NCBI GenBank assembly: GCA_963691705.1
Contig: OY829544.1
Location: 36,167,917 to 36,231,916 of the forward strand
Length of the DNA: 64,000 bases
Origin: Viola odorata
Taxonomy: Eukaryota; Streptophyta; Magnoliopsida; Malpighiales; Violaceae
Reading direction: 5' to 3'
The notes under the pieces are model-generated. The model was not told where the DNA came from, ran no database searches, and saw nothing but the letters and a program-made list of their open reading frames with translations. Position 1 is the stretch's first letter. Each line of letters begins with the position of its first letter. Shown here in pieces: positions 43,841 through 54,640 of the stretch. Made by a program: the position numbers and the translations under genes.

Positions 43841-44357
43841 ATTTATTTATTATAAAATAAACTTGTAACGAATAAGAAATAGATATATTCTTCCTCCGGC
43901 CTGAATTTGTAAGGTCGTTAACCGAACAAGATTGCTCCATAAATTTGTAAAGTTAAAAAGTGTCATTTGTGCCAATTGCTTCCCTCTCTAGCCTCGGTTT
44001 TAACCATTTAAAATTTCAGTCACATATAAAATTAAGTTTATTAGCCCAAGCCACCAATTATCTCTAGTCTTGTCTTGCTCCACCGACAAATCGTGCATCT
44101 CAATCATGCAAAAAAAAATCTTTAGATTGTTTGAAATAATTCAATAGATTGGTTCAGACGTGTAATCGTTGTCCTAAAAGATTTTATTCCACAGGATATA
44201 ACAGTCTTTTTTGAAGAAAAAAAAAGTAGGAACTAAAACAATAAGAATAATATCATTAACCCGAGAATTAAGGAGATAAATAGTCTCAAGGTGTATCAAC
44301 GTATATCAATTTATATTATCCAAGTGTGAGATATTACTCTATTTATAAAGCTTAATA

Positions 44358-44622
44358 GATATTCCCTCCGTTATTTTATAGATATCAAATTAACAGAAAA
44401 TAAACATACCAAGAAGATTCTAATAAAAGGCTAACTATTGTCTTCAAAAATGAAAAAAAAAACTCTAATTACTCCATAATTACTCCTCATATTCATTGAG
44501 TATTAGTGGATAATTACTCCAAATTTTTAAATACTGTCTTGAAAAATATAATATGACAACCTCTTAAAAATATTTTTTTTTTCAAATCAGTCATTTATAA
44601 AATAAAATAACTGGGAAAGTAG
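44358..44622. mobile_element. Degraded Stowaway-like MITE
   Basis: Left TATTCCCTCCGTTATTTTATAG faces right TAAAATAACTGGGAAAGTA, imperfect inverted repeats of the mariner/Stowaway kind. Confidence 0.6.
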
Positions 44623-45179
44623 GTTTCATATATAGTGAGTTATTATATGGAGAGTAATGATAAAGATTAATGGTAATTAAAATATAACCGTTACATGACT
44701 TTTTTTATAATATCTCATTATTTACGACAAGAATACAATCTAGTTATACGACCTGAAGAAGACTTGAATGTGCATCTTAATCCATTACAAAAACTCGCAC
44801 CTACCCTCCCTGACTAGCTAGATCGGCAAAGAAAATAATTTTGATATTGACATTCAAATGTGACGCTCTAATATACTATAGCCAATAGCCATGAAGCTCA
44901 ATTCCTCAACATAGCTTATGGCAAGGGAATGGGGCACCTATGTCGACGAAAGCCTTTATCAACATAGTTTTTTTTATATAGTGATCCTTCACTTTTTTTA
45001 TAAAGAGTACTGAAGTATTTTAAATATTAAATTCATTATAATATGTGAATTCGAAATTTTAACACACGAAAATCATATATCACATGCGTGTTGGTAATTG
45101 TTTATCTTTCCTTTTTTAATTATAGATACAATTGAGGTTTAAAATTTTTTAAAAATATTTTTTCACAAGTATATATATA

Positions 45180-45403
45180 CACTCCCTTTTTTTTATTAAC
45201 TGTTTTTTACTATTTGGATATGTATATTAAGGAGACCAGATGACTCACTATTTGAGACAATTTTGCCCCTTACTTTTTCTTGAACGTACATTAAGTTCAA
45301 TAAAAAGTATGGAATTTTTTGAGGTCAAATAGTAAGTTATCCAATCTCGTTAATATGCGTGCTCAAACAGTAAACGACAGTTAATTCTGTCCAGAGGAAG
45401 TAT
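45180..45403. mobile_element. Degraded Stowaway-like MITE
   Basis: Inverted ends TACACTCCCTTTTTTTTATT and GTTAATTCTGTCCAGAGGAAGTA. TATTAAGGAGA and TCTCGTTAATA continue the symmetry further in, giving arms of about 58 bp. Confidence 0.65.
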
Positions 45404-46466
45404 TTCATAAGAAGAATATGTACTTATCAACTGAAATAATTCAACAACATTTTACAGATTAAGAATATTGATAGTTTGGCTCATAGTGAGTTTTAACTTT
45501 TTGATAAATTTGCATTACAATTAAAAGTTATTTTTAATATTTAATTACCTGTTGTTTTTGTTTTTCTCGGTTAGTTTTGAACTTTTGAGTTGTTCTAGAA
45601 AAACTCAGGTTTTCTAGATTTTCTTTTTAACACAATTATTTTTGGAAGCTTGGTTTCCAATATCCTTAAAACTCCTAATCTTGCTTTAGTTGAGCCTAAC
45701 TAAGCATGTTGAGTGCACACAAAGTCACATCCCCTTAATTAGTTTCAAATAAAATATCTTCCAACTCAATTAAAAATCAGGTCTTTTTTTTTTTAAACTG
45801 CCAAAATAGTTAGATAGCTGGGATACAAAGAATTATTATTTTTTTTTTTAAAAAAAAAGTATCAATTGTTATTCAAATAGATGTTTCGGTTTTTATGGGT
45901 GGAGAAGCGAAAGTGTATTTTTTACCTTTTACTAAGATAACTCTAGATTTGATTCACAAAAGAAAAAATAATTCTCGAGAACAATATTCGTTCTGAACAT
46001 CTAGTTCAATAAATACACGTAGTTTAGATTGGAAAAAAAAACAGCATTTTAAATTTCAAATGCACACAAATACTCTCTTACTTTTCTTTCAAATAGAGTT
46101 CTTATATTTTTTCATTATTTTAACTCGTACTTGAATTTAAAAAATAAAATAAATTAGTCATTTTCAGAACGAGCCATTTATCTTGTGAAGGAGAATATAT
46201 ACTATGGAAGAAAATCAACGCTGAGAATAAAAATAATACATATAAGAACGAACCATCAGTTTATCAGAGCCAGAAAAAAGAAAGGGAAAAAAAATTATTA
46301 CATCCTTCCTAATCTAATTCTTTTAACACCACTCAATCTCATCGATCATCGACCAAAAGAAATTAAATAAACACCAGAAAAATAAAAAATAAATCCCAGA
46401 ATTTACACACACACAATAGAATCTCACTCTCTTCTCCGCTCCAAACCACAACTGCACATAGAAAAA

Positions 46467-47675
46467 ATGCGCGCCTATGGCTGCTCAATGCTGCCTGCCG
46501 CCGAGGCTTCTTGCTTCTGTCCCCTCAAACCCGACCCAGTTTCGCGGATCAAGCCGCAGGTGACCCGGGTTCAATTCTGTACTTCCAGAACCAGAAAGGC
46601 AACAATTCGAGCCTCCGCGTCCGCCGCCGCCGCTGCTACCGTAGAAACGAGCTTCTATGAGTTATTAGGTATACCGGAATCCGGAACTTTGCTGGAGATA
46701 AAGCAGGCTTACAAGCAGCTGGCGAGGAAGTACCATCCTGACGTGTCGCCGCCCGATCGGGTGCAGGAGTATACCCAGAGGTTTATTCGGGTCCAAGAAG
46801 CTTATGAGACGCTTTCGGATCCAAATAGACGAGCTCTTTATGATAGGGACATGGGGAGAGGGTTTCACCTAGCTCTGTCCGTCAGAAAACGCTATCCGTA
46901 CCAAAACGACGAGGTATTTTTGATGAATTGTTGATAGCGTGATTTGGCGATGTGGGTGTGTTAGATTTTGGTAAAGTTTGGTGCTTTAACTGTTTCCAAG
47001 ATTATAATGCTTGGTTTTTAAGCTTAATTTGGTTTGGTTGTCGACGTTTCTTTTTGGATGTATGGGTCCATGCCTTTTTCCTTTCAGTTCACCCCTTGAT
47101 CCCTGTTTATTGTTTGAATTAAGCTGGAAAATGTTGAGTTTCTAATGTGTGTGTTGCTTTTCAGTTCCACAATATGAATTGGGGTTAAGTTGGTATCAAT
47201 ATCAATAATCGAAAATTTGAATGAAGAATTTAGAGCTCTCATTTCAATCCCTTGTCAGATGTTTCTCAACATGCCTTGTGATTTTGGTGGTTTCTATCCA
47301 GTTTTTTCATTCATTCTTTATTATGTTCATGTGTTTAATTATTTCCTTAAACAATTCTATTTTGGTTTGTTATGGTGGACAAGGTAGGGAACTACCATAT
47401 ATTGTTTGCACTCTGTTGTTTGTTTTACCTTCTGTTTCTAGTCCCTGTGCATTCAAGGCATTGTAGTTTTCGACTATGTTAGTGAATTCATTAATTTATT
47501 TTATCGTGATAATCATTTTGGTTTTCATTTTGATCAGGACATGGTTGAGAAAAGTGAGTGGAAGAATCAATGGCAATCACAACTGTCAGAGCTGAAGAGA
47601 AGAAGCATGCATAAGGAAGCTAACGGTAACATGTCATGGGCAGCTCGAATGCGCAAGCAAAGGGAAGAATTATAA
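46467..47675 (+). CDS. DJC26: Chloroplast J20-type DnaJ co-chaperone (DNAJ20-like), two exons
   Basis: Exon 1 is 46467-46913 (149 codons), donor GAG|GTATTT; exon 2 is 47538-47675, acceptor GATCAG|GAC, ending REEL stop. The predicted protein is 194 residues, near the usual length of Arabidopsis J20. Residues 1-55 are Ser/Ala/Arg-rich without acidic residues, as in plastid transit peptides. The J domain spans about 61-127, with HPD at 90-92 (ARKYHPDVSP) and LYDRDMGRG. The C terminus has SEWKNQWQSQLSELKRRS and SWAARMRKQ, typical of J20. J20 is known to stimulate plastid Hsp70 and deliver damaged enzymes such as deoxyxylulose phosphate synthase to Hsp70. No disabling change is seen. Confidence 0.93.
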
Positions 47676-49890
47676 ATAAAAAATCGAGGAAAGGTTTTCG
47701 TTATATCTTGTATAGATGTGTCTTTCAACTTTCAAATAGGTTTGTCCCGGGAGACACAGGGAAAGATGCTGTCTGGCTTGCATGTTTATAAATAGCTATA
47801 ATATCTCATCAGCATGCTTAGCAAATAGGTATCTAAAACCCAAAATTGTATAGTAGTTCTTAATGGGTCCCTTTCAAGCACACTTGTTCCACTTTTTAAT
47901 GTACATAAAAGTTAATGGTATGGCTAAACAGATCTTATCTAATAACTTCCTCTCGTTTTGATCATATTCGTGTGGATAAATTCTGGAATAGAGATATTTT
48001 TCTGTTATTCAATGCGGTTGTGGGTGATACCCTAGAATTTTTGCTGCAGTCCACACTTTACTTTATTTCCTGCTTGTTCTTTATTCTTATGTCAGAATCA
48101 TATGATTATATGCTTGCTGCTATATTCCTTCCATCTTTTATGTCGTTTGCATGTTTTCATCCTGTCTTTGGAAAAAAAGGTGATCAATTTGGTCACTCAG
48201 AAAAATATTTGCTTTAAGGAGCTCTGTTTAGGCCTCTCACATGTGTTGTTACTTGTTCCTCCCAAGTTTGACTGACGGCCCAATATGTAAACACATGTCT
48301 GCAGAAATAAATCAATTCCTACAGGGTTTGTCTGTGAAGTAAGCTTCAGATGTGTAAATGAAAATGTTCATTCGCCTTATCGGTAAATCTTTCTATGGAA
48401 TGGCATGGTGGAAAATAGTCATGATGATTCCCCTTTGCATCATCCTATTGCTCATGGCATCATGTGTAAATTATATTTGTTGTTTTGGTATCGCTTCGAT
48501 ATATTTATGTTTAAACTCTTGTTTGCTCTGTTTCCTGCATCTGGTCAACCAGATTCCTGTCTGCAATTTTGCTGTAATGAACCAATCCTGTGTTCTTAGG
48601 GAATGATTCCCTTAAACATTTCCCTATTGCATTAGTCATGAAAGAGTTCAATTTGATAGTGCCCCTTTCCTGAATAGTTTGGATAAAGTTGTGTGCTGCC
48701 AATATATAGCTGGTAACGGATTCCTCATTCTTAACTCAAATCTCAAGTTCGAGTCTAGGAAATAGAGAAAACTATGTTGAGAGAGCTATATTTTAAAAAA
48801 AAAATTAGTCTCTTGCTTGAAAATGACTGAGAGACCACACATAGATTGAATAGATAGCTGTCGTGAGTGGTTTAACTTACACTCTCATTCCTTAAAGAGA
48901 GGCCGGTAATTTGATCATTGTGTATGGAGTGACTACATATACTGAACGAACCCAATATGATTAGTATTAAATCTATGATTTAAAGATATTTGTAAGTTGA
49001 AACAAAAGAGAAAAAGGGTTGGGTGCTGATATTTGAGAAGAAGTTGCTGATAAGTGAGGAGTAATGGATTGTTGCTGAGTCATGACTCGTGATTGATGAG
49101 TTTTGCTACTTCTTTGTTATTTTGCCCTCCATTTGAAAAGGACCCTACGGTACCTCTCTGTGAGCTGTGTTTTGCTTCTAGTTCCAGGCCTTTATTTTGG
49201 TCCATTTGGCTTATTATTCAACTTTGAAAATGACTTGGCCTATAAAATCTTATCTTGTCATTCATTAGCATATTTTTTGTTCGAGCGGCTTGATATTCTC
49301 ACCTCTTACGAATCATGCGCGAATTCTTGGTTAGTTTCATCATTATATATAAAGCAATTATCTTACATAAATTTGAGTATTATCTAACTTTAAAGATCAG
49401 AAAAAAAAATTTATTATTCCACTATAATTTGTTCCATTTTCAGACTTGAACTCAATTTTCCATATTAAGGCACCGGGATAGAAGTTTCCGACCTTTGTCG
49501 GCAAAGCATAAATTTCCATCCAACTTTTCATTATTAGTACTTAATTTCCATTAAAAGGTGATACGGAAAGCGTAATTGCATCGAACTGTTTGTTGATGAT
49601 CTATGCTCTTTTTTCCCTAAGAAAAAGTAAAACACAAAAGAAATTAAGATTCAATATATAATAAAATAAGAAGCAAATAATTATTATTTATAACGACATT
49701 TTAATATATTGTTTAACTATTTAATACATAATTTATTGGTTATCTTATTAACGATAAAAATATTAATAGAGTTTGAATCTCACATTCACTTAAAAATAAA
49801 ATAAAAAAATTAATGTGTATTTTATCACACACTTCCTACTATGATAGTAAATTTATAAGATTTTATAGTCTCGAGTTCAAATCTTTTAGT
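47676..49890. other. Intergenic region between two convergent genes
   Basis: An AATAAA at 47674-47679 overlaps the stop of the DNAJ20-like gene and a 3' UTR is expected beyond. Small ORFs at 47915-48606 and 49103-49387 have no recognisable family. I see no clear transposon ends. Confidence 0.45.
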
Positions 49891-51535
49891 TCATTCGAGC
49901 TTCCCGTCGACCAATAGTGCATGTTTTTTCAACTCTTCTTTGAGCTTAACAACTTCATTTTCCGGCAAAGTTATCATCACAATCCTTCCAATCTCACCAT
50001 TTTCACCACAATCTTTTGGCCATGGAAGCACCAAAAGAGCACCTTCGTCTCCAACACCTTGGATGGTATAGTGCACACGTTCTGGCTTGTACCCATCCAA
50101 TTCCAAACCATACAAATCAGCCCCTTCAAAGTTCGCAAATGTCAAATTCACCCCATAAACTATATAATCCGACACACCGTTATCTTTTTCCACCACTTCC
50201 TCAATTTGTCTAGTCTCGTCCGTGGCACCATCAACTAGCAACAATGCCAATTTCTCCAAATCCGAATCAATCACGGGAAAACCTGCCTTGACTGAACTTA
50301 TGACTTGATTGTTGCTCAAAGTCTCTGGGCTTTGTTTGGGTCCATTTTTCAAAAGGGTAACAACTCTTGGGCCAGGCCCATCTCTAATTTTGGCCATCAT
50401 TTGCCACATTAGGGCACAAAGGACTTCAAAGAATGGGATTTGTAGGTCATTTTTGTTGGGTGTCCTTATCTTGGAGGGAAGGTGAGAAACCTGTGAGGCA
50501 GTCAAGAAGAGTGAAAATGTTTCCATTTTGTGTTCATTAGGAGTAACCCAATGGTCACCAACCGGGTCGACCTGTTTTAGTGAAAGTGGGTCAGTAGTGG
50601 ATTGAGACTTTTCAAGCTTTAGGGACGGTTTTGGAATTTTGAGAGGCGCATAGGACTTAAGACGAGCAAGGAATTTTGCCCACGTGTTCATGGACTCTGT
50701 GAATGAAAATGGATCTCCATGTACATGGGCCCAGCTCAGGCCCAAGGACAATCCACCGCATTTAAAATTGGTCACCTGCAAAATTAGTATGGATGGTGCG
50801 AGTGGTTCAGTACCGTCACCTGTTTTATTTAAGAGGTTGTTGATTTGATATTTTTTTTGTATTAGCATAATTAGTCTTAACGAATTTGGATCTAAAATTA
50901 GTACATCCACACTAGAAAAAAGAAACTAAACCGGACAATTTTTTCTATTTAGACTCTCACAACAGTCCAACTTCAAATTAGTTAAATTAGTTAGAGCAAA
51001 GTGCTTACAAATGCCAATTTGGAAAAAGGAAAAAAATGATATTATATTCTTTGCTTCAAATGAAAATCTAGGATATATATGAATGATAGAAATTAATTAT
51101 TACCTGTATATAAACTGAAGGGGAGAAAAAAAGTTCAGGTCCAATAGGCAGATGGTAAACAAGCAAGTCTTGATCAAGAGCACAATCCTTCAATTCAAGC
51201 CATTCATCCAAAGACAAGTCGCACTTGGCCTCGATGAAGCGTGCACCACAGTCGTTGCACTTGACGTAAGGCCTTCCGTCGTCGTTTCGTCTAAAACGAC
51301 CTGCAATCTTGTAGTAGTCGTTCAACCACAAGAAGAATGCTTCCTTAAGTTGATATAGGGTAATTTCCTGGCTTGCTTGGCTGCTAAAAAAATACACAGC
51401 TTTTAGATAATGAAGCTTAGTAGCCAAATCCAAGCCATTTGGTTCATGGGACACATCGGGTCCGGTAACCCGGGCAGGCCCAACTGTTGAAAGCTTGAGG
51501 TTGTAGACCAGATTCTTGTCTTTGGAGGAATTCAT
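49891..51535 (-). CDS. CER26-like: CER2/CER26-like BAHD-family protein (very-long-chain fatty acid elongation, wax), two exons
   Basis: Exon 1 is 51535-51104 (144 codons), donor CAG|GTAATA; exon 2 is 50775-49891, acceptor TTTTGCAG|GTG. The join gives [25 protein letters not shown] and a 438-residue protein, the usual length. The HXXXD motif is present at residues 161-165 (HVHGD). The BAHD DFGWG motif is not: the place is occupied by EGADLYGLELDG, followed by VHYTIQGVGDEGALLVLPWP, as in the CER2 clade. CER2-type proteins are known to work with the condensing enzyme CER6 in the ER to extend fatty acids beyond C28 for cuticular wax, without needing the BAHD catalytic motif. The frame is intact. 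Other BAHD acyltransferases are less likely. Confidence 0.9.
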
Positions 51536-51700
51536 GGCGGAAAGAATATGAGAAGGAGAGGTGGAAGAGAAATTAAGGGAGTTTTTTTTTTGTTTTGTTT
51601 TTTGAAGTGTGTAGGGTGTAGGGTGTAGGGTGTAGGTAAGGTTTCAATGGCAACCTATCTACCATGTTTGGCTTATTTATATTAGTCCACCGATGATATC
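51536..51700 (-). promoter_or_regulatory. Promoter and 5' UTR of the CER26-like gene
   Basis: On the minus strand a TATA-like AATATAAATAAG lies at about 51672-51683, some 140 bp before the ATG. A 7-bp tandem repeat, CCCTACA in about four copies (51607-51637), lies between, and a CT/A-rich leader precedes the ATG at 51535. These are inferences from position. Confidence 0.5.
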
Positions 51701-51965
51701 CTCGAAGATTATTATTAATTTTTTTGAGTTTTGAGAATGAAATAAAATCATAATAAGAGAGTCACTTTCTACGAAATACGATAGTAATTGGATAAAATTA
51801 ATTTTAGTTTTAACAGAATAAAACTAAAATATTCTCCTACCAAACAGTATAGGTGGGGATTTAATGCTGGGTGTCATCAAAGTGTAGAAGTTAGAATTTA
51901 TTTTAGATGACTCTATGCATATGCATTATTAATAAGAAAGTGCTTTTCTTTCTTAAGTACACTAA

Positions 51966-52476
51966 GGGCCTGTTTGGCGTTCCGGTTCTAGTTGGAAAAG
52001 TGATTTTAGAAAAGTGTTGTGTGGAAAGTACTTCTGGAAAAGTGCGGTGGGAAACGAGAAGTTGTTTTATGGTGTTTGGTAATAATTGCGGTTAAAACTA
52101 TGGTTGGAATGTAAAATGACCATAAAGGGCATAAAACCCATTTTAAAAAAATTAATAAAAATAGGAAAAGTGGATCTAGAATTACTTATCTTTAGATGGA
52201 GATTTTATTGTGATAGTTTTTAATTTATTTTGTTCTATTATATAAAGTAAAAAAATGAAATTAAAATGAAAAAAAAAAGAAAGAAGGAAAGAGACTCCAA
52301 ACGCAGCAGTTGCTGCTGCAATGGAGCATCCATCTGATGGGCAGGCAAAATTGTCTTGATTGGAAAAGTGATTCTTGAGAAGCCCACTGAGAAGCCCACT
52401 TACCAAACACCAATGCACTCCGTTCAAGGTTGGGGAAGCACTTCTTCCAACCCAACCTTGAATGCCAAAGGGGCAC
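51966..52476. mobile_element. Tourist-like MITE (PIF/Harbinger type), 511 bp
   Basis: GGGCCTGTTTGGCGTTC at the left and GAATGCCAAAGGGGCAC at the right are inverted. TAA flanks both sides (51963-51965, 52477-52479), the 3-bp target used by PIF/Harbinger elements. Subterminal GGAAAAGTGATT repeats also occur inverted. No ORF. Confidence 0.75.
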
Positions 52477-52713
52477 TAATTAACGACTGAATAAGACCTA
52501 CAACTGTAAAACAACCTAAGTGACTTCAACTCGATTATTGCATAGCTCGCCCTTTCTCCATTTTGCAAAAAAACATTAATGGATAGAGCTAAAAAACAAC
52601 CATAAACTTTAATGTTTTATTTAATCGCAATTCTAAACTATTTATTTATTTAATGACCTCCCTAAATTTATAAATAATGATCAAATAACTCCATACCATT
52701 AAAAAAATATAAC

Positions 52714-53559
52714 GTGTCAGTAACTCCGTCTGTTTTTTTACCTCGTCAGCTCTTGTTGCCACGTCGATTTGCTGCCACATCATCAAACAGTGGCAGGTGG
52801 GCCCTTCTAGCTGCACGCCCTAGCTTGGCTTTTCTTCTGACCTTCCTCGATCACTGTTTCTACTCCATCGTCGGATTCGACACGACCAGATCCAACCATC
52901 GTCGGATTCACCAGCACCACCTCCCTCCTCCACCCACCACCACCGCAACTCTCCCTCTTCCATCCACCACCACCATCGTCGAATCTGACACAGCCAGATC
53001 CAACCATCATTGGATTCACCAGCACCACCTCTCACTCATTCTCTCTCCTCCCCCCACCATGGCTCACGTGACAGTCCTCTGCATTTCTCTCATTTCTCTC
53101 TTTGCAGCAACCACCGCCAAAATCTCCGGCGTTTACACCGGCGGATCTTGGGAAACTGCCTACGCCACCTTCTACGGCGGCAACGACGCCTTCGACACCA
53201 TTGATAAGCACTACCAGTCAACTACCGTTCCGATCTTACTCCAATTTCACTTTTCTCCCAATAGGTTTACTTCAACGGAGAGTGTGGAGAAGGTGACAAA
53301 GAGAGTGAAGGAGGTAAGAGGGAGATTGAGGTATGGAGTTAAGGAGGTGAAAGGAGGTGGAGCAATTGGATTGGGGAAAGGGAAGGTGGGGTTGGTGTTT
53401 GAGGTGTTAGAGATAGCTGAGAAATTGGTGGTGGTGGAAGTGGTGGCGATAGTAATAGTGGTGGTGGTGAGGTGGAGATTGAGGAGGATGAGGGAGTTGA
53501 AGGAGGGGCTTGAGGATGTTGTTCTTCAGTGGCATAATGGGGTGCCATGTGATGAGTGA
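52714..53559 (+). CDS. Chimeric ORF inside the Pack-MULE (expansin N terminus plus unidentified segment)
   Basis: 281-codon plus-strand ORF spanning the left arm and interior. The first about 115 residues translate arm DNA and a duplicated block with SNHxxIHQHHL (two copies about 105 bp apart, 52868 and 52973). From the Met at 53059 the sequence is an alpha-expansin start: secretory signal peptide (VLCISLISLFAATTA), then KISGVYTGGSWETAYATFYGG. Expansin homology ends at about 53200, before the GGACGYG region. The rest (TESVEKVTKRVKEVRG to VVVRWRLRRMREL, stop at 53557) is unidentified; it contains a valine-rich hydrophobic segment. Expression cannot be judged from sequence. Confidence 0.5.
   Translation: MSVTPSVFLPRQLLLPRRFAATSSNSGRWALLAARPSLAFLLTFLDHCFYSIVGFDTTRSNHRRIHQHHLPPPPTTTATLPLPSTTTIVESDTARSNHHWIHQHHLSLILSPPPTMAHVTVLCISLISLFAATTAKISGVYTGGSWETAYATFYGGNDAFDTIDKHYQSTTVPILLQFHFSPNRFTSTESVEKVTKRVKEVRGRLRYGVKEVKGGGAIGLGKGKVGLVFEVLEIAEKLVVVEVVAIVIVVVVRWRLRRMRELKEGLEDVVLQWHNGVPCDE
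53059..53200 (+). pseudogene. Captured alpha-expansin 5' exon fragment
   Basis: Signal peptide plus mature N terminus of an alpha-expansin (GVYTGGSWETAYATFYGG), about 47 codons, in frame. The Cys-rich family-45-like domain and the cellulose-binding domain are absent, so this is not a functional expansin. Confidence 0.75.
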
Positions 53560-54384
53560 TGAACCTTTGCTGTTCTTGGATGATGCAGCTAGGGGAGGAT
53601 GAAAGACATGTGCTAATGATCTCTATACATGGGATGTTCTTCTTTCTATTTTGTATTCTTAGGTTGGGTTTTGTGATATTTGTTCTGTGTAAATTTAGGA
53701 TCAATTCAGTTGGATTTAAAATCTCTTTTCTTTCTATTGTTGCTTGTGTTTGTATGTTTTCAATGACATTAACTTTGCGGATGGAAAAACTGAAAATATT
53801 GTTCCAACTTGGTGACTTTTGGGCCCAAAGGCTCTTTCTTGATTTCTCATGGATCATAACCTCAAGATTAGCAAAAGGAAATCATGCAAACTAGATTATG
53901 ATGAAACCTTTCTTTCACCAAACCATGATATTACAGAATACTACAAACTAGCCTTTTACTTTACAATGCATCAGGAAGATGGCGATGGAGGACGAGAAAC
54001 AGTGATGGATGGAGGTCAGAAGAAAAATCCAAGCTAGGGCGTGTGGCTAGAGGTAGGGGACGAGATAAGGGGAAAAGAAAGTGGTAGGGCCCACCTGTCA
54101 TTGTTCGATGATGTGGCAATAGAGAGCTGACGAGGCAAAAAAACTGACGGAGTTACTAATACGTCACGTTTTTTTTACGGTAAGAGATTATTTGATCATT
54201 ATTTATAAATTCAAGGAGGTCATTAAGCAAATAAATAAATAGTTCAAGGTTACGATTAAATAAAACATTAAAATTCAGGGTTATTTTTTAGCTTTATCCC
54301 ATACATTAACTTTTACTCCATCCCATTTTTATTATTTAATTTACACCAAACTTTTGCTCACTCAAAATATTAATAATAATACTT

Positions 54385-54458
54385 CTTGAGGGTTTGTTTT
54401 TGGTCTGTTGAGGTGTCAAATGCGCGTGAAAATAATCAAACCAAACATCAACAACAAG
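54385..54458 (+). repeat. 74-bp direct repeat, copy 1
   Basis: Nearly identical to 55510-55584, starting CTTGAGGGTTTG and ending CCAAACATCAACAACAAG. It immediately precedes the HIR fragment. Confidence 0.85.
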
Positions 54459-54640
54459 ACTGTCCTTGCCTTCTTAGAGAATGTTCATGGAACAACATCC
54501 AAGGATGTGATGGACATGGTGTTGGTGACTCAGTACTTTGACACCATGAAGGAGATTGGGGCGCGGTGAGAGACATTGCCTCACAGATTGTGATGGATTC
54601 CTTTAGGGCAATGTTGCTACTCAAAAGATGTTTGGAATAT
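54459..54640 (+). pseudogene. Fragment of a hypersensitive-induced response (HIR/SPFH) gene
   Basis: Translation from about 54459 reads [20 protein letters not shown] then [15 protein letters not shown], very close to the C-terminal region of plant HIR proteins (membrane-associated prohibitin-like proteins in immunity). A stretch of about a dozen residues is then missing, and [10 protein letters not shown] follows in another frame before homology ends. No upstream exons are present. A broken fragment, not a gene. Confidence 0.75.

Larger units (their letters stand above)
43851..46466. other. Intergenic region upstream of DNAJ20-like, with MITE remnants
   Basis: No gene is supported. It holds two degraded Stowaway-like MITEs (44358-44622, 45180-45403) and a possible lone Stowaway end near 43890 (CTTCCTCCGGCCTGAATTTG). 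The last 100 bp, with CACACACAATAGAATCTCACTCTCTTCTCC, is likely the 5' UTR of the next gene. Confidence 0.55.
52581..54302. mobile_element. Pack-MULE-like element carrying an expansin fragment, about 1.72 kb
   Basis: Ends GGATAGAGCTAAAAAACAACC and AATAACC...AGCTTTATCC are inverted, and the arms continue for roughly 290-320 bp (52581-52872, about 53980-54302). The arm sequence (ACTTTAATGTTTTATTTAATCG, then TGACCTCCCT) matches copies A/B and the element at 42342. Flanks share ACATTAA with imperfect register, so the TSD is only tentative. The interior is GC-rich and gene-like, with no transposase. Confidence 0.8.

Noticed and set aside
47915..48606. Small hydrophobic ORFs between the two host genes
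   Set aside because: T-rich DNA gives Phe/Leu/Ile-rich translations; no conserved motif, and overlapping frames are equally open.
53339..53857. 172-codon minus-strand ORF with Pro/Ser-rich middle
   Set aside because: Antisense to the chimeric plus-strand ORF; the Pro/Ser run mirrors GGTGGAGG-type sequence and no homology was recognised.
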